A stretch of DNA of 64,000 nt, from positions 24,826,260-24,890,259 of the forward strand of contig OZ010573.1 of the NCBI GenBank assembly GCA_963932145.1, given 5' to 3'. A model generated the notes under the pieces. The model made no database searches. It was not told the DNA's origin and saw only the letters and a list, made by a program, of their open reading frames with translations. The position numbers and the translations under genes were made by a program. Source of the stretch: Acanthosepion lycidas (lineage: Eukaryota; Mollusca; Cephalopoda; Sepiida; Sepiidae). Below, one piece after another: positions 22,093 through 33,370 of the stretch (its first letter is position 1; each line of letters begins with the position of its first letter).

Positions 22093-22345
22093 TATCAAAA
22101 ACTGTCATATAGTCGCAAACTGTACAGTTTATGAATGCACTCATTTATAAAAACCTTGTTTGATTTCTTCATTGGCTTGCTAAGTCCAGACTGGAAACTT
22201 TAGCTGAGAAACAAATCCACTCACCGATCATAAATTTGGGGGTCTCTTCAAGAATAAGACAATTTAAATCCTTCAATTTTGGTTGTATAAAATCATACAA
22301 TCATGCCTTTTAAATGTGTAGGTTCTTATTATATATTTTTGAAAA

Positions 22346-22560
22346 TGCCGTGTCCCTTCAGTACCTAAGCGACCATGACTTACTACAGATTTATTTCTGT
22401 TATTATTTGTGTATTGTCATGCCTATATGGCAAAGATTGAGTGGTTTACCGTCGTTTTCTCCTCGGTTTGGAATCCACAGTTTTAAACTGGTTATTATCA
22501 AAGCTGGTGAGCCTAGTTTACAATGCTGTGTAATCTATAGCTGGGGTTTATTATATTTGT
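22346..22560 (-). repeat. SINE with LINE-A tail
   Basis: 22346-22395 is the LINE family A terminus (TGTCCCTTCAGTACCTAAGC, antisense). It joins a SINE body (plus: AGTGGTTTACCGTCGTTTTC, AAACTGGTTATTATCAAAGC) homologous to 20560-20760. Confidence 0.65.
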
Positions 22561-23016
22561 TTATACAAAAAATATATTGGTATATACAAAAGCTTTCATC
22601 TTTCTTTTTAGTTAAATAAAAACTGATTTTTCTACTGTGCATTCAAATTTTCCAAAAAAGAAAATACTGAAAATTTTTTCACATTCGTAATAATTAGCTG
22701 AACTGTATTTGTAAGTCATCCACGGATAATCGAACTAACTTTCAAAGAATTGCAAGATTAACTAGCAAAGCTTGGAGCTAAGGTGTTAATGAGACTCCAT
22801 TTTGTTTGTAAACGAGTTTTTTTCTGAAACTGTCGATATTACTGTTACAGTATATGAATGATATCAAATCGTTAATTCACTCGAATAACTACTACAAAGT
22901 GATGCAAACCTGGCGAAAAATTGAGTGCTAATGACCGATTGGACTCTCAATGATGCTTCTTACTTTGAATTTCTATTGGGACTTTAATTCAACCCAGATC
23001 TCAAGTGGAACTCGTA

Positions 23017-23095
23017 TTAGGTTGGTGCAAAAATGGTCGTTTTCTCACATAGTAACATATGTGAGAAAACGACATTATTTTTTGCACCAACCTAA
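23017..23095. mobile_element. Mariner MITE (79 bp), MADE1-like
   Basis: Near-perfect palindrome with ends TTAGGTTGGTGCAAAAA and its reverse complement, flanked by TA target duplications (23015-23016, 23096-23097). Ends and size resemble the human MADE1/Hsmar1-type mariner MITE from memory. Confidence 0.9.
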
Positions 23096-23774
23096 TATAT
23101 ACAATTCACTGCTAAAGACGTTAGAGAAATGGTCGGTTTCATATGCCGTCCAGACAGTACTTGACTCATCCCACCGTGTTCTATCTTTAGGAAACTCTTA
23201 TCATACCAAAAACAGAGTATTGCTACCATATCTGGGGTTAAGAGAATTTAGCATGTAATTTAATTTTTAGAATATTAGAATTCCTACATTTTTGTCTTTA
23301 ATTACGCCGCGTGGGGGAATTATAGTAGTATCGTTTTTTCCTATCCATAATCCTCTTTCAAAATGGATGTGCCTCATTTGCACCCAAATGTTGTTACTAA
23401 TATTGATTTTCAGGTGGGCTGACTAAACTTAAACTGCACCAATTGAGCGACAAAAAATCCCAGTCATGAAAGACCCAGTCAAAGACGGGTTATATTGCTA
23501 GTAATGTAATGATTTATAATGTTTGTTTTATATTCAGAATTATTACTCTGTTACAAAATAGCAACCCCGTTTACTTCTCTTTACCCGTAAATGATACATG
23601 ATATAGTGCAGAAAATGTCTTTATTTGAATATAACTTATTTTTATTATAAAATACATTTGCAAAAGCAATTATTTATGAAATAAATACCAGTCATGACAT
23701 TTATATCTCAGAGAGATAAAAAAAAAAAATTTAATTTGATTTTTTTTTAAACTGAATATTCAGATTCATCTATG
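23096..23774. other. Spacer, nothing recognised
   Basis: Mixed composition; no gene or repeat assigned. Confidence 0.4.
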
Positions 23775-24420
23775 TTCCGTGTCACTTCAATACGTCTACG
23801 ATCATGTCTCTCCACAGTTTCCCGTTCTTTGTAGCCTTTAGTAAGTGTTTATATATCTCTTAATCCCTGTTCTATCAAACATTTACACAAGCTCGGTAGG
23901 TAGGTTAGTCGCCGCTTTCCTCTGCCCCTCTTGTCTTCAGTATATCCTGGGAGTATTAAATTTTCTAAGTCTTATTTCCTCGTTATGTGCCGTAGAAATT
24001 TCAACTCTTTTTTTTGTTTCCATTTTCCCTAAAACTTCCTCATTAGTCTCATGTTCAATCAATGTTTTTCTCAGCATCCTTTTGTAGAAGCACATTTCTG
24101 TTGCTTTAAGTTTCTCCTTCATCTATGAAGAGATTGTCCAGCATTCAATACCATATAGGAGGACCGTTATTACATAACATTTCAGTAATCTTTTCTTTGT
24201 TTCAAATAACGTTTTCCTGTTTCTTAATACATTACTTAGATTTTGGAAAACTCCTTTCGCTATCATAATATACCTTCGGATTTTGGTGTCGCGTTAACTG
24301 TCCTATGTTAAAACACTTCCTAGATATTTCAATTTTTGAACTTGCTTGATTTTGATGCCTGCAATTCGTAGTTTGCATATTGGGCTGTTCTTTTTGGCTG
24401 AAAACCATACATTCTTCCTT
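23775..24420 (-). mobile_element. LINE family A fragment, left part of a split copy
   Basis: Antisense copy from the tail (GTGTCACTTCAATACGTCTA) to the region before LYGSECW. The next LINE segment appears to resume at 24685-24760 after about 265 bp of unrelated DNA. Confidence 0.7.
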
Positions 24421-24684
24421 ACGATTAATAAAGTGTGTTCCAATAACTTGGACCGATTTTTAATGTGAATTAAGTTTAAGCGTCTAATATTTTTTCTTTT
24501 TCTTTCAGATTTGACGGATATTTGGGATATTATTTTTCACGCATAATTTCCATAACTTAAATAACATGATCCAATAGAGAAATAAATGAATTTTCACCAA
24601 TAACCATGAGTTATTTACTACTGGCTTTGATCCGTCTTAATGAAACACTCTTATATATAATCCGTTTTAATGAAGCACCCTTTA
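24421..24684. other. Probable insertion within the LINE copy
   Basis: Sequence between the two parts of one LINE family A copy that does not match the family. No terminal repeat identified. Confidence 0.3.
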
Positions 24685-24770
24685 TTTAATTCTTTCTTCT
24701 CGCGTTTCTTTGCTATTTACTGTCAGAGTCCCTGTAGTTTAACTTATGTCTGCTATCCTCATATATGTAG
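24685..24770 (-). mobile_element. LINE family A fragment, right part of a split copy
   Basis: ATTCTTTCTTCTCGCGTTTC and GTCCCTGTAGTTTAACTTAT match the segment 14905-14965 of the YADD-containing copy. Confidence 0.5.
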
Positions 24771-25424
24771 TTTAATTTATGTTTGCTATCATCATATATT
24801 TATCTCTATTAAGTAAAAACTGCGAAGTTGGGCAAGATAGAAGATAGAAAAAATATGCTGGTTAATTTCAATGATAAAACTGTATGTTTAATGTCATAAT
24901 GATATGTAATATTTGCAACCGTTTTGTATATATTTGATTATTTTTTGAAATAGCGGGAAAACACGTAGATTTTGAGATACATAAAAAAATGAAGTTCAAA
25001 ATCAATGAAAAACCCATGACATTATAAATACGTATACGTAGACGTGAAACTAAATCCTTTTTACTCATATGTTTATACGGAATGTACATATGCTATCTCA
25101 TGCCTTCAAGAGCATTCTCTGAAATATAAAAAGAAGGAACGTTGCCTGCGAACTTTACACTTTGCTTCAAAATACAGAACATATCCACAGATATTAACCG
25201 AAATAACATAACGAAGTCCTTTAGCCTACGAAATATACACTTTGCTACAAAAGCACCTCCACACATAATAAGCGAGAAGTGTATCGCTCTCCGTGATATA
25301 CTGGCGTACAAACTTCTAAATATTAACAAAAACGTGTCTAAGTACATACACGTAATACGTTTCACATGTACGTTCACCTAACAGTGCCTGTATCAACCTC
25401 TTCTATTTTCAACCCTGTGTTAAA
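24771..25424. other. Spacer with overlapping short open frames
   Basis: Overlapping frames on both strands at 25093-25381 are not recognised. Their mutual overlap over nearly the same bases argues for chance. Confidence 0.35.
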
Positions 25425-25610
25425 CAGTAGGGTAGACTGGACAAGTTGTAATTGGTTACATGGTGCTAAAATATCTGAGCCCTCGAGACAGACGGATTCA
25501 AACCATTCATAAGAGCATTAGTGCAAAATGAAGACAAACTTAAGAATTTGAACTCCCTTCAACGGTACCATTTTCTGTATAGGCCAACTTCACTTCCCGT
25601 TTTTTTCTCT
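25425..25610 (-). repeat. SINE fragment (tRNA-derived)
   Basis: Minus strand has GGGAGTTCAAATTC (B box) followed by the body with TTCATTTTGCAC; the plus strand has AGTAGGGTAGACTGG, common to the SINE bodies of the window. Confidence 0.45.
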
Positions 25611-26320
25611 GTCTCTTAATATATATTATCTTTGATAGATAACATGAAGCGAGCTTGTTGTAACGAGAGAGTTGACCTTTTGATATTATGAACTAGTCTC
25701 CTGATCGAATAAAATAGTTGACACTTTTACATAATTTTTTTATCATTGGTTGCAAAAATTCGTCAGTGTGATTCTAAAAGGGCGTATGTATTTTTGCATG
25801 TCTTTCCATATTTGAAATGAAAAAAATGATCTTTACGAATTACACAAAAGCATTTTCGTGAAGTAAGGCACAAATTTAAATTTTATATATTTTAAATTTT
25901 ATATTTAGATAATTAATATTAAAATTAAGTAAGATTACATTAAAAAAATCATAATTAATAAAAAAAAAAAATGGTTAAAGAATAAAAAATATTTAAAAAT
26001 AAAATAAAATATACATTAGAAAAAGAATTAACTTATATTAGTAGGAACCATGTGGATTATATACCAACAGGTTTATTACCTTTACTATATATAATTTTTA
26101 TTTTGAATTTTTATCTTTTAACATGTTTTTCTCAATTCATAAACATTGCACTGTAATATAGAATCATACAGACAAATAGAAATGTTGGTTTTGAAATATA
26201 ATCCAGGAAACAAATTTCTAATTCCAGAAAGCTGTTTGTAAGTAGGTGCATACACAGACAATTATAAGAAAATGCCTGGCTCAAAATACATAATTTTGTG
26301 TGTATGGACGTGTCAAGACT
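25611..26320. other. Very AT-rich spacer
   Basis: A/T over 80% around 25860-26100. No gene seen. Confidence 0.4.
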
Positions 26321-26321
26321 G

Positions 26322-26371
26322 TCAACACACACACGCGCGCGAACGCGCGCGCACACACACACACACACACA
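26322..26371. repeat. (AC)n/(GC)n microsatellite
   Basis: ACACACGCGCGCGAACGCGC followed by an AC run. Confidence 0.95.
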
Positions 26372-27104
26372 AACCAAACGCACGTTTACAAGGGATGCTA
26401 AAATACAGAAAAATATAGAGAAGATGATAACACTGTTGAATAGGGCAATTTTTCAACAAAAAAATTATTTTCTACACGTAGTCACTGCAAATAGCTATGC
26501 ATTTTCGCCAGCGATGAACAAGAGTGCATAAATTGTCTGGATAAATTTGCACCAACGGAGGCGACTCACTTTTGCACAAATGTAGCTTATGTCGCTATCC
26601 TTTAACTGCGTTCAAATCCATTGTTTGGTCTCCGTAAAAGTCCAGCAAGCATCGATGAATGTTAGTCGTTAAAATTTCCCAAAATGGCGGGATTCTATGA
26701 CGTATCTATTTTATGCACGCTTTCATGTCAGATGCCATGTTTACCAGACATCTCAGTTGTCTTCCGTAAGAAGACATAACAAATTTGGTTCACCGGTGGG
26801 AAGGTTCGAATTTTGCTGACATCATGGGCTATTGTAATAAAATAGAAGAACTTATTTACAGAGCGATCAATCTGTAAGTTCACCGGTTTCAATCACGTAC
26901 CAAAATAACCAGTACACATTTAATCAAAACCAGTACAGAGATTAAGAAATGTTTGATTTTCACAAACGTCAATTAAAAAGGAAGTTATTAATTGAATGAT
27001 AAAATTATTTTTGTAATTAATGAAGAAATCAGTTGACTGTAATAGTTTAATCTTCATTATCGACACAAAAATTTCTGTGATTCATTAACTTACATGTGAA
27101 ACTG
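26372..27104. other. Spacer, possible decayed DNA transposon
   Basis: 26400-26700 has a mixed-composition stretch (GCATTTTCGCCAGCGATGAA, GCACCAACGGAGGCGACTCA) that suggests a decayed mariner-type coding antisense. I cannot align it, so no assignment. Confidence 0.25.
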
Positions 27105-27482
27105 ATTGATTTATTTTCTATGGCTTATCAACCCTTTGCAGGTTATTTAAAGCAAGAAAATATTTTTAGATTGTAAGATATTTTTTGAGATAATAAAGAT
27201 TTAGTGATACTAGTTTTACTAATTAAACCCTCGCTGAATGAGGGTAGAAGAGGCAGATTCATACCTTTCTCAAGTGTACTGCGTGTAAGTGAATATAACG
27301 AACCCAACTAAAATTGAAACCCGACTCTCAGATTAACAATTCCGAGCCATTTTCCATTATATCACCCGCCTATCCAACCTTACAGCACCTGGTATTACCA
27401 AGCGGCCACCCATCAAGGTATTGACCAGACTCATCTTTGCTTAATTTATCGTATGGGAACCGGTGTTTCATCGTGATATGGT
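27105..27482 (-). repeat. Composite 5S-tRNA SINE, copy 1
   Basis: Read on the minus strand: a 5S rRNA-like head (27380-27475; GATGGGTGGCCGCTTGGTAA near the end), then a tRNA-like head with A box GGGTGATATAATGG and a degenerate B box, then a body with CACTTACACGCAGTACACTT and an A/T tail ending TTAAATAACCTGCAAAGGGT. Same order as the copies at 50765-51118 and 60543-60912. Confidence 0.8.
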
Positions 27483-29019
27483 TGTATGCTACAAGAGAAT
27501 TGCAGTTATGGAAACTAAATGCAGACACGCCATCGATTTTCCGGTAATGAGTTACATTATGATATCACCCCCTTTAATCCGGATAGATGTGAACATTCAT
27601 TTGAATTTCACATTATAGCAAGATTAATTCACCGGGTAGCCACAGCTGGCGTTAAACTTGATAATAGTTTAATATGTTTCTAACAGTCGATGATGTTGTT
27701 GAGATACGAGAGATTAATAATTTGTTGGTCAGAGTTGTAATATTGCATTGTTACTACATGATTTCTGTTGGTCCCACAAACAGATGATCCGGTATGGTTC
27801 TTGAACCAAGTGTGCCGGAAAATCGATAGTGTACATTTTAAAGATTTTAAGAGGACTGCTGTTAGGTTGACTTGTGGCATGTTGGACCGACGTCCAAGAG
27901 TTCTGAGTTATTTGAAGAGCGCCATTCTCTGTTTCATTCTATCGCCCTTTCTACTACATATCTAATAACAGTTGAATATCTGAAACAATAAGTTATAATC
28001 TTAAGTTTATCCTGATTTATGAATAAGAAAACTATAATGTCAAGAATGACACAATCTTAATTATTATCTCCTTGTACGTTTCAGCATTACTTGCAGGAAT
28101 TATTATTTTTATCAGTACAATTAATATGATAATGTTTCATATCAAATAACAATAATTCAGAGGAATACAGCATTTAATAATTAACGTTTAATTAATAATA
28201 TATAATTAATATTATATATAAAATTAAAATTTAAGTTGTTAATATCTCAATGAGAAAGTTCAAGTGGAAAAAATACAGTTTAGGATCGCTAAAATGCAAT
28301 CGGCGAGGAGAGTTCAAGATCAGGCCGAGGCAGTTTGCTTTTACCAACTAAAATTCAAAACGCTAGTGTTACACCAAGTATGGCTTTCATGGCTTCTGAT
28401 CTTAATTGTCTGGCAGTGTTAACATGTAAATGCTTTGTTTTCATGAATTAAGATTAGTACAGGGAAATTGTTATCTGTCTTGCAAAGCCCCGTGAACTTC
28501 AATTCTTGCTCTTTCATACGCTCATAGAACATCACACAGTAACCCTCTACCTTGAGTGGCTCTTTGACCTTATGCTGGGTTAACATTATTATAAAAAATA
28601 TAGTATCATGTTCAGTACAACAGTTGTTTGTCGTTCGTCTGACTATAACCGGCTGAGATGGAGACTCACTGCATATCTCTGTTCATGAGCGGGAGTTGTC
28701 GGGGAGCATCATGACCGGATGTCGGTAGGGTTGTTGAATTTCTTAAATTTGAAGGACCGGATCGGACAAGGTGACTTGGAATTCACATCCTGATACTTGG
28801 GAACAACCTGAGTGAGATGGGTTACTCGATCTGAAGATATTTCTAACTACATCTTGTAAGGTTATACGTTATTTTTTCAATACCACTCACTATATCGCGT
28901 ACATTTGGCTATGATGTTTGTGCATAATATACTCTAATCAGATTTGGCGTCATGGTGGATATTTTGGGTGTCGTATAATGATGTGCGTGTCATTCTAATA
29001 ATATCATGGATAATATATA
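27483..29019. other. Long stretch without an assigned feature
   Basis: Includes overlapping open frames on both strands at 27680-27965, not recognised, and a more GC-rich patch at 28610-28850 (GCGGGAGTTGTCGGGGAGCA) of unknown nature. AT-rich elsewhere. Confidence 0.35.
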
Positions 29020-29330
29020 TGAACAAAGAGGGAGTTTTAAGGAAAACAGGAAATAGAAAGAAACTTATAATTACAATCAGAAAGCATTAGCGGAAATTTC
29101 TAGGATATATAGTGAGGAAAGAAGGCTTAAAGAATCTACTATTCATAGGACATATTTAAGGCAGTAATAGAAGGGGGAAACAGCGAGTAAATTATTTAAG
29201 GAGTTTGTCCTTATTCTGTTATCTATTAAAAGACAGATAGTAAAGTGGAAAAAGTTACTTAGGTCTACAAAAAAGAATAAGTTGTGGACTTCCACGCCCA
29301 GAAAGGATATGGCACACAAAAGAAGAAGAA
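29020..29330 (+). mobile_element. LINE family A, 3' end
   Basis: GGGAGTTTTAAGGAAAACAG, GAGGAAAGAAGGCTTAAAGA and the terminal AAAGGATATGGCACACAAAA with AGAAGAAG tail. Decayed coding. Confidence 0.7.
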
Positions 29331-29359
29331 TTTGGAGGAAAGGCCTGAATCTGTTTTTT

Positions 29360-29590
29360 TTCCTTTAGTTATGGATTAAATGATTATGATTATGATCTCT
29401 AGCCTTGGTTGATGATCACTCTAGGAGAAGAATGCTAACATGTGCAAATGGTAACAGGAAGCCACTCTAAAATATTTCTAAAGAAAATTTGGACAATACA
29501 GAGTTTAGCAGATATTAAAAAGAAATAAAGCAGTGGAGAGTCATGATCACATACGCCCTGAATAGATATGGCACATCAGAAGGAGGTCCA
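29360..29590 (+). repeat. SINE body fused to LINE-A tail
   Basis: SINE part: ATCTCTAGCCTTGGTTGATG, GGAAGCCACTCTAAAATATT. It then ends GGAGAGTCATGATCACATAC and CCCTGAATAGATATGGCACA, which is the LINE family A 3' end. Confidence 0.65.
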
Positions 29591-29616
29591 TTGCAATGTA
29601 TTCTGACGATGGGTGT

Positions 29617-29792
29617 CTACTGTAGAACGATGGTATCCTCATTGACCATTCTTGATGTAGTAAGTTTGACCATCATTTTCAGATCAAATTCAGGATAGTG
29701 AATATCAGGGCGTCTGCCGTAGCGTGGTGGGAATAAGTTCGTTTTGCAGACGAATTCGCTGGAACGGTGTACTTGGGTGCTTTGCTTGTCAC
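29617..29792 (-). CDS. Candidate terminal coding exon with an RYGRR motif
   Basis: An 82-residue open frame runs from 29865 to the stop at 29617 on the minus strand. If the AG at 29793-29794 (CTTGCTTAGCTTAG) is a real acceptor, the exon encodes about 57 residues and a stop. It contains SSEFVCKTNLFPPRYGRRPD, then HYPEFDLKMMVKL and ends TIVLQ. RYG-RR has the form of an amidation plus dibasic cleavage site of a neuropeptide precursor, and codon use looks more protein-like than the AT-rich surroundings. Against it: the polypyrimidine tract is weak, no polyadenylation signal is visible close by, a SINE/LINE tail follows within 30 bp, and I do not recognise the protein. It could be an unfamiliar mobile-element frame or chance. 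Confidence 0.3.
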
Positions 29793-30017
29793 CTAAGCTA
29801 AGCAAGTAACATTGGCAGATTTTATTATGCAAGTCATTTTTCACAATGAAATGGGTTAATAACAATCAATGTTGGTCTGATAAAACTTTCAGAATATAAT
29901 TATATGTTCTTATTATTCAACTTTTAAGTTTTTCAACATATTGTAAAAGAATACTTATAATAGTATAGTTATTGATTTATTGATACTTATGTTTTAATTT
30001 CATATATTTAAGTCTTA

Positions 30018-30022
<5 letters not shown>

Positions 30023-30068
<46 letters not shown>

Positions 30069-30108
30069 GTGTGTGTGTGTGTGTGTGTGCGTGTGCGTGT
30101 GTGTGTGT
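30023..30108. repeat. (TA)n/(GT)n compound microsatellite
   Basis: TA run to 30061, GT run to 30108, abutting the hairpin. Confidence 0.95.
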
Positions 30109-30109
30109 C

Positions 30110-30221
30110 GACATTGAATTCAACGCCCAGCGGCGTTTCATGCTCAAACGCAATCGTCATGACCTGACGATTGCGTTTAAGCATGAATCAGAGTAATGCC
30201 GCTGGGTGTTGACTTCAATGT
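30110..30221. repeat. Hairpin repeat of the CTGGGTGTTGACTTC family, copy 1
   Basis: Inverted arms pair GACATTGAATTCAACGCCCA with TGGGTGTTGACTTCAATGTC, with an inner perfect stem CGCAATCGTCA/TGACGATTGCG around GACC. The flanking 30222-30310 block also matches the copy at 55533-55735. Confidence 0.85.
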
Positions 30222-30420
30222 CCACTTTTATACTTACATAGGCTCTATCCTTGTCATTGAATACTTTAATCCCTAAATGTTGCATACCTGAAAACTATAT
30301 TTTTATCATGGCGGAAATATTAAACATGGCTGTAGACAGGGATCGGTACCTGATGATTGCATTAGTAGCATGAAACTCTGAGTCGTACTAGCGGCGTGGG
30401 GTACTATGTATTTTTACTCA

Positions 30421-30436
30421 TATATATATATATATA
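30421..30436. repeat. Short (TA)n
   Basis: 16-bp TA run between the hairpin repeat flank and the Tc1-like remnant. Confidence 0.85.
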
Positions 30437-30814
30437 GGTTTTCATGAGTCATAAGAAAGATATAACCTCGAATAGAGTCAAGATATTGTAAAGTAATTGA
30501 GTAATGGGAACAAAACGTTGGTAATTACAAAAAGGTTGAACAGAGATAATATGATAATAAAAAAGAAATTGAAAATACCTGCAAGATAAGAACAAAAAAC
30601 TGTCTTTAAGAAAGTCACAAAAAGAGATATGATAAAAATGAAAAAGTGTAATAATCAAGAAAAGTAATCTGAGCAGCAACAAATATTTGAAGTAGGTGTT
30701 GTTGCAAATATAAACAGATGAAAGATACAGACTATTAATAATGTAGGCTAAAGACATGAAAGCAAACAAATTATCACCATCAAGCATTACAACAAAAACC
30801 TAGTCGAACGAAGA

Positions 30815-31335
30815 AGTATATGAAAACGGATTTCTCAAGAGTAGTTTTTAGTGATGAATGTAGAGCTACATTGGATAGACACGATAGCAGGGGTTTGATA
30901 TTTAAACAAATAGCCAAAAAATAGGTACAGGTAGAGTAATGTCTTAGGCTAGTTGGGTAGGCGGTACAGTTATAGGTCCTTTCAACATTGATATCAAGAT
31001 ATAGGTTGTGAGTTATTTTAAGTGCTTGAACAGGGAGTTTTCTTTTCTTTTTTGAGTCAGAGAAATTATCTTGAGTTCTATGCTAACAATATATTCATGC
31101 AAGAGCATGCGCTTCACTTTATGACGATTTATCGCCTTAAATGACTCTTAACTTCTCCAGATAATAATCCAGTAGCATACTTGTGGTCTATTATTATATG
31201 AGAATGGGAAACAATATTTAAGCGAAGAAGATATTTCGGAAACAATAAAAACTGCTCAAAATAATGCTTCAAAGTCAACAAAATCAATGCGTGAAAACTG
31301 AAGGTTATAAAATGTCAAAAGAAGAAGCCTTATTA
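30815..31335 (+). pseudogene. Tc1-like transposase remnant, C-terminal half
   Basis: Broken plus-strand frames give RVVFSDECRATLDRHDSRG (first catalytic Asp region), then IFMQEHALHF where Tc1-type enzymes have an MQDNA-type block, then TSPDNNPVAYLWSII, the SPDxNPIExLW block, then a KRRRYFGNN-like end. The catalytic Asp in the second block reads Glu and the Glu of the third reads Ala, apart from many frame breaks. Upstream DNA (30440-30814) may hold the decayed DNA-binding domain. No terminal inverted repeats found. Confidence 0.6.
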
Positions 31336-31542
31336 ATATGTAAAATAATAAATTAATTTGTTCCGGTATATCGTGTGAATTAAATTTCTGTATCCAGCAT
31401 CTTTTAGTTTTTTTTATGATTAAACATTTATTTTACAATTAATTTACTTGCCTAATAAAACCTGACAGATCCTAAACCCGTTATTATCAATAGTATCAAT
31501 GAGGACAGATATTATAAGCTGGAAAGACAATATATGTTAACC

Positions 31543-31543
<1 letters not shown>

Positions 31544-31601
<58 letters not shown>
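31544..31601. repeat. (TA)n microsatellite
   Basis: 58-bp TA run. Confidence 0.95.
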
Positions 31602-31603
<2 letters not shown>

Positions 31604-31884
31604 CTGAAAATGTTACCATCATCTTTTGAGTAGTGTAATTGTGAATTATAGATAGCAGTTGTCTATTCTCTCCAGGTCAATGTTCAAGTCCTGCTTAAAT
31701 GTCTAATCCTTAAATGCTGATGTTTCAATGCATATAGCAAAAGGCATCCTTTAAAAGTTCAAGGTAATTTACGTACTAAGTATTCACCTCACCATCCTTG
31801 TGCCAGATAAAGTTCAGATTACTTATTGTCAAATTCTTTGACGATTCATTTATTCTTAATCCTCTGTTAGTACCGTTTTTTTCT

Positions 31885-32160
31885 CTTATGTATGCATTTC
31901 TGGGGTAGACAGTTCTTGTCCAGCTATGTCTAAAGATATATCGTCGTCTTCTGTTTTCTTTTTTTAAGTTCAGTTCTGTTATTGCTAGTCCTTTTTCCAC
32001 TGAGTTTGAATTTGTCCTACTCTTCCCAGGGACTAAATAAAGGGTGAAGCTTACTCAGATCTCCAGTCACCTTAGGCGATCCGGTCGATGAAACGGTCAA
32101 AACGTTGTGGTAGCAACAAAGATGAAATGAGGATATTAATCCGACTGTAAAAAATATAAT
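31885..32160. mobile_element. Penelope-type end sequences, deletion copy
   Basis: CTGGGGTAGACAGTTCTTGT matches 7511-7530 of the Penelope-like element. Then, in opposite orientation, come GTCGATGAAACGGTCAAAAC and AAAACGTTGTGGTAGCAACA with ATGAGGATATTAATCCGACT, matching its right end (8459-8560). Little or no coding remains between them. A further end of the same type is at 33155-33370. Confidence 0.5.
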
Positions 32161-32237
32161 GACAACTCCTTATTTCGGAAATTTATACAGAAATTTATTC
32201 TGAATTACACTTAACCCGGGACAGGTATTCTTGGGAG

Positions 32238-32480
32238 ATAAATTGGCATAATGATGTGTAATGGTTAGAAACTCGGATTGAGAAATCAGCGAGACGAGTT
32301 CGAATTCAGGTCATGATTGTTACATTCATTTTCGCACAAATACCCTTTGGAAAAGTATAAACAAATCTCTTTTTCCACCTATGGGTTAAATAGTAGGACA
32401 GACTGGATTCTCTAGTTGTTTGCAATCAGTATAGGAGAAGGGCTACTCTAAATTAGATACCATATGTGGCCTCGTGAGAT
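32238..32480 (+). repeat. tRNA-derived SINE
   Basis: A-box-like TGTGTAATGGTTAGAAAC, B box GACGAGTTCGAATTC, then CATTCATTTTCGCACAAATA, GGAAAAGTATAAAC and AAATAGTAGGACAGACTGGA. Confidence 0.65.
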
Positions 32481-33154
32481 ACTTGAACTACAACTAAAGT
32501 CCGCTGAGCATAGTTGCAATATAAACCATAGGGTGGTTCTGGGAATGTTGAATAAGAAGGTAAGTTTAAAATAAGAAATCACAATTTGTGGTGTGTTTTT
32601 AAGGAGAAAAGGTTCGGACAATGAGTGGCGTAAAAGGCACTTTCAAAAAGCAAAAGACAACTGTAATTAATATTCGATTACATTACGAATAAAAATACTA
32701 TTCATGATTACGGTAGTAATTTCCATTTTGATTGCATGATCGTTATTTTCATTGATGTAATGATGACTACAGCCGATTTAATTAAGATACTCTGCTGTTC
32801 ATCGAGAAAATTCCTGCAAGCCAAGACAGACGTTTACTCCGCAAAGAAATGTTTCTTTAGATTCAATTTACTTCACGCCAATCAATGACTTGTCATGGTG
32901 GAAACCGACGAGTAAATGGACGGCTTTGATTTATGGTCACACTTCTTGCTGTATATTTTGATTATTGTCAACCATTTTGGAAAAGTACTTCAAAGCAACA
33001 TGTACAAATTATTATAATTATTGGCACGAAACTGGTGTCTTGTTTACTTTCAGTTCGATTTTAATTACCTAATTTACTTAAGAATTAATTTTAAGACATT
33101 TATTTTTAAAACAATATAAAAGTAATTTTACTTATTTATATTATTTACTCTCGG
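32481..33154. other. Unclassified spacer
   Basis: No gene or repeat assigned. Confidence 0.4.
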
Positions 33155-33370
33155 ACTATTGTCTACATATTTATTGTTCTTCTCACAACATTTTAGCCGT
33201 TACGTTTTCCTGCCTTCATCAGATACTTATCGCTTCGGTGAAGCTTTTATTTAATCAACGGGATAGCTTGTTTTTGTTCCTCTGACCATGTCTAGGGATA
33301 TCTCATCAATTTTTTATTTGCACATCTTAGTTATCGCTTGCTCTGTTTCCACTGAGTCTATGTATGCACA
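33155..33370 (-). mobile_element. Penelope-type end sequence
   Basis: Reverse complement has GATAAGTATCTGATGAAGGC and AACGGCTAAAATGTTGTGAG, matching the pattern of the Penelope-like ends. GTCTAGGGATATCTCATCA also pairs with 31923-31950. Confidence 0.5.

Noticed and set aside
25093-25381. Overlapping frames of 94 (minus) and 79 (plus) residues
   Set aside because: Two mutually antisense frames over the same bases without any recognised motif are most likely chance.
29617-29865. Assigning the RYGRR frame to a named neuropeptide (RYamide, luqin, NKY)
   Set aside because: Only the RYG-RR motif is shared; I cannot recall a matching precursor, so no name is given.
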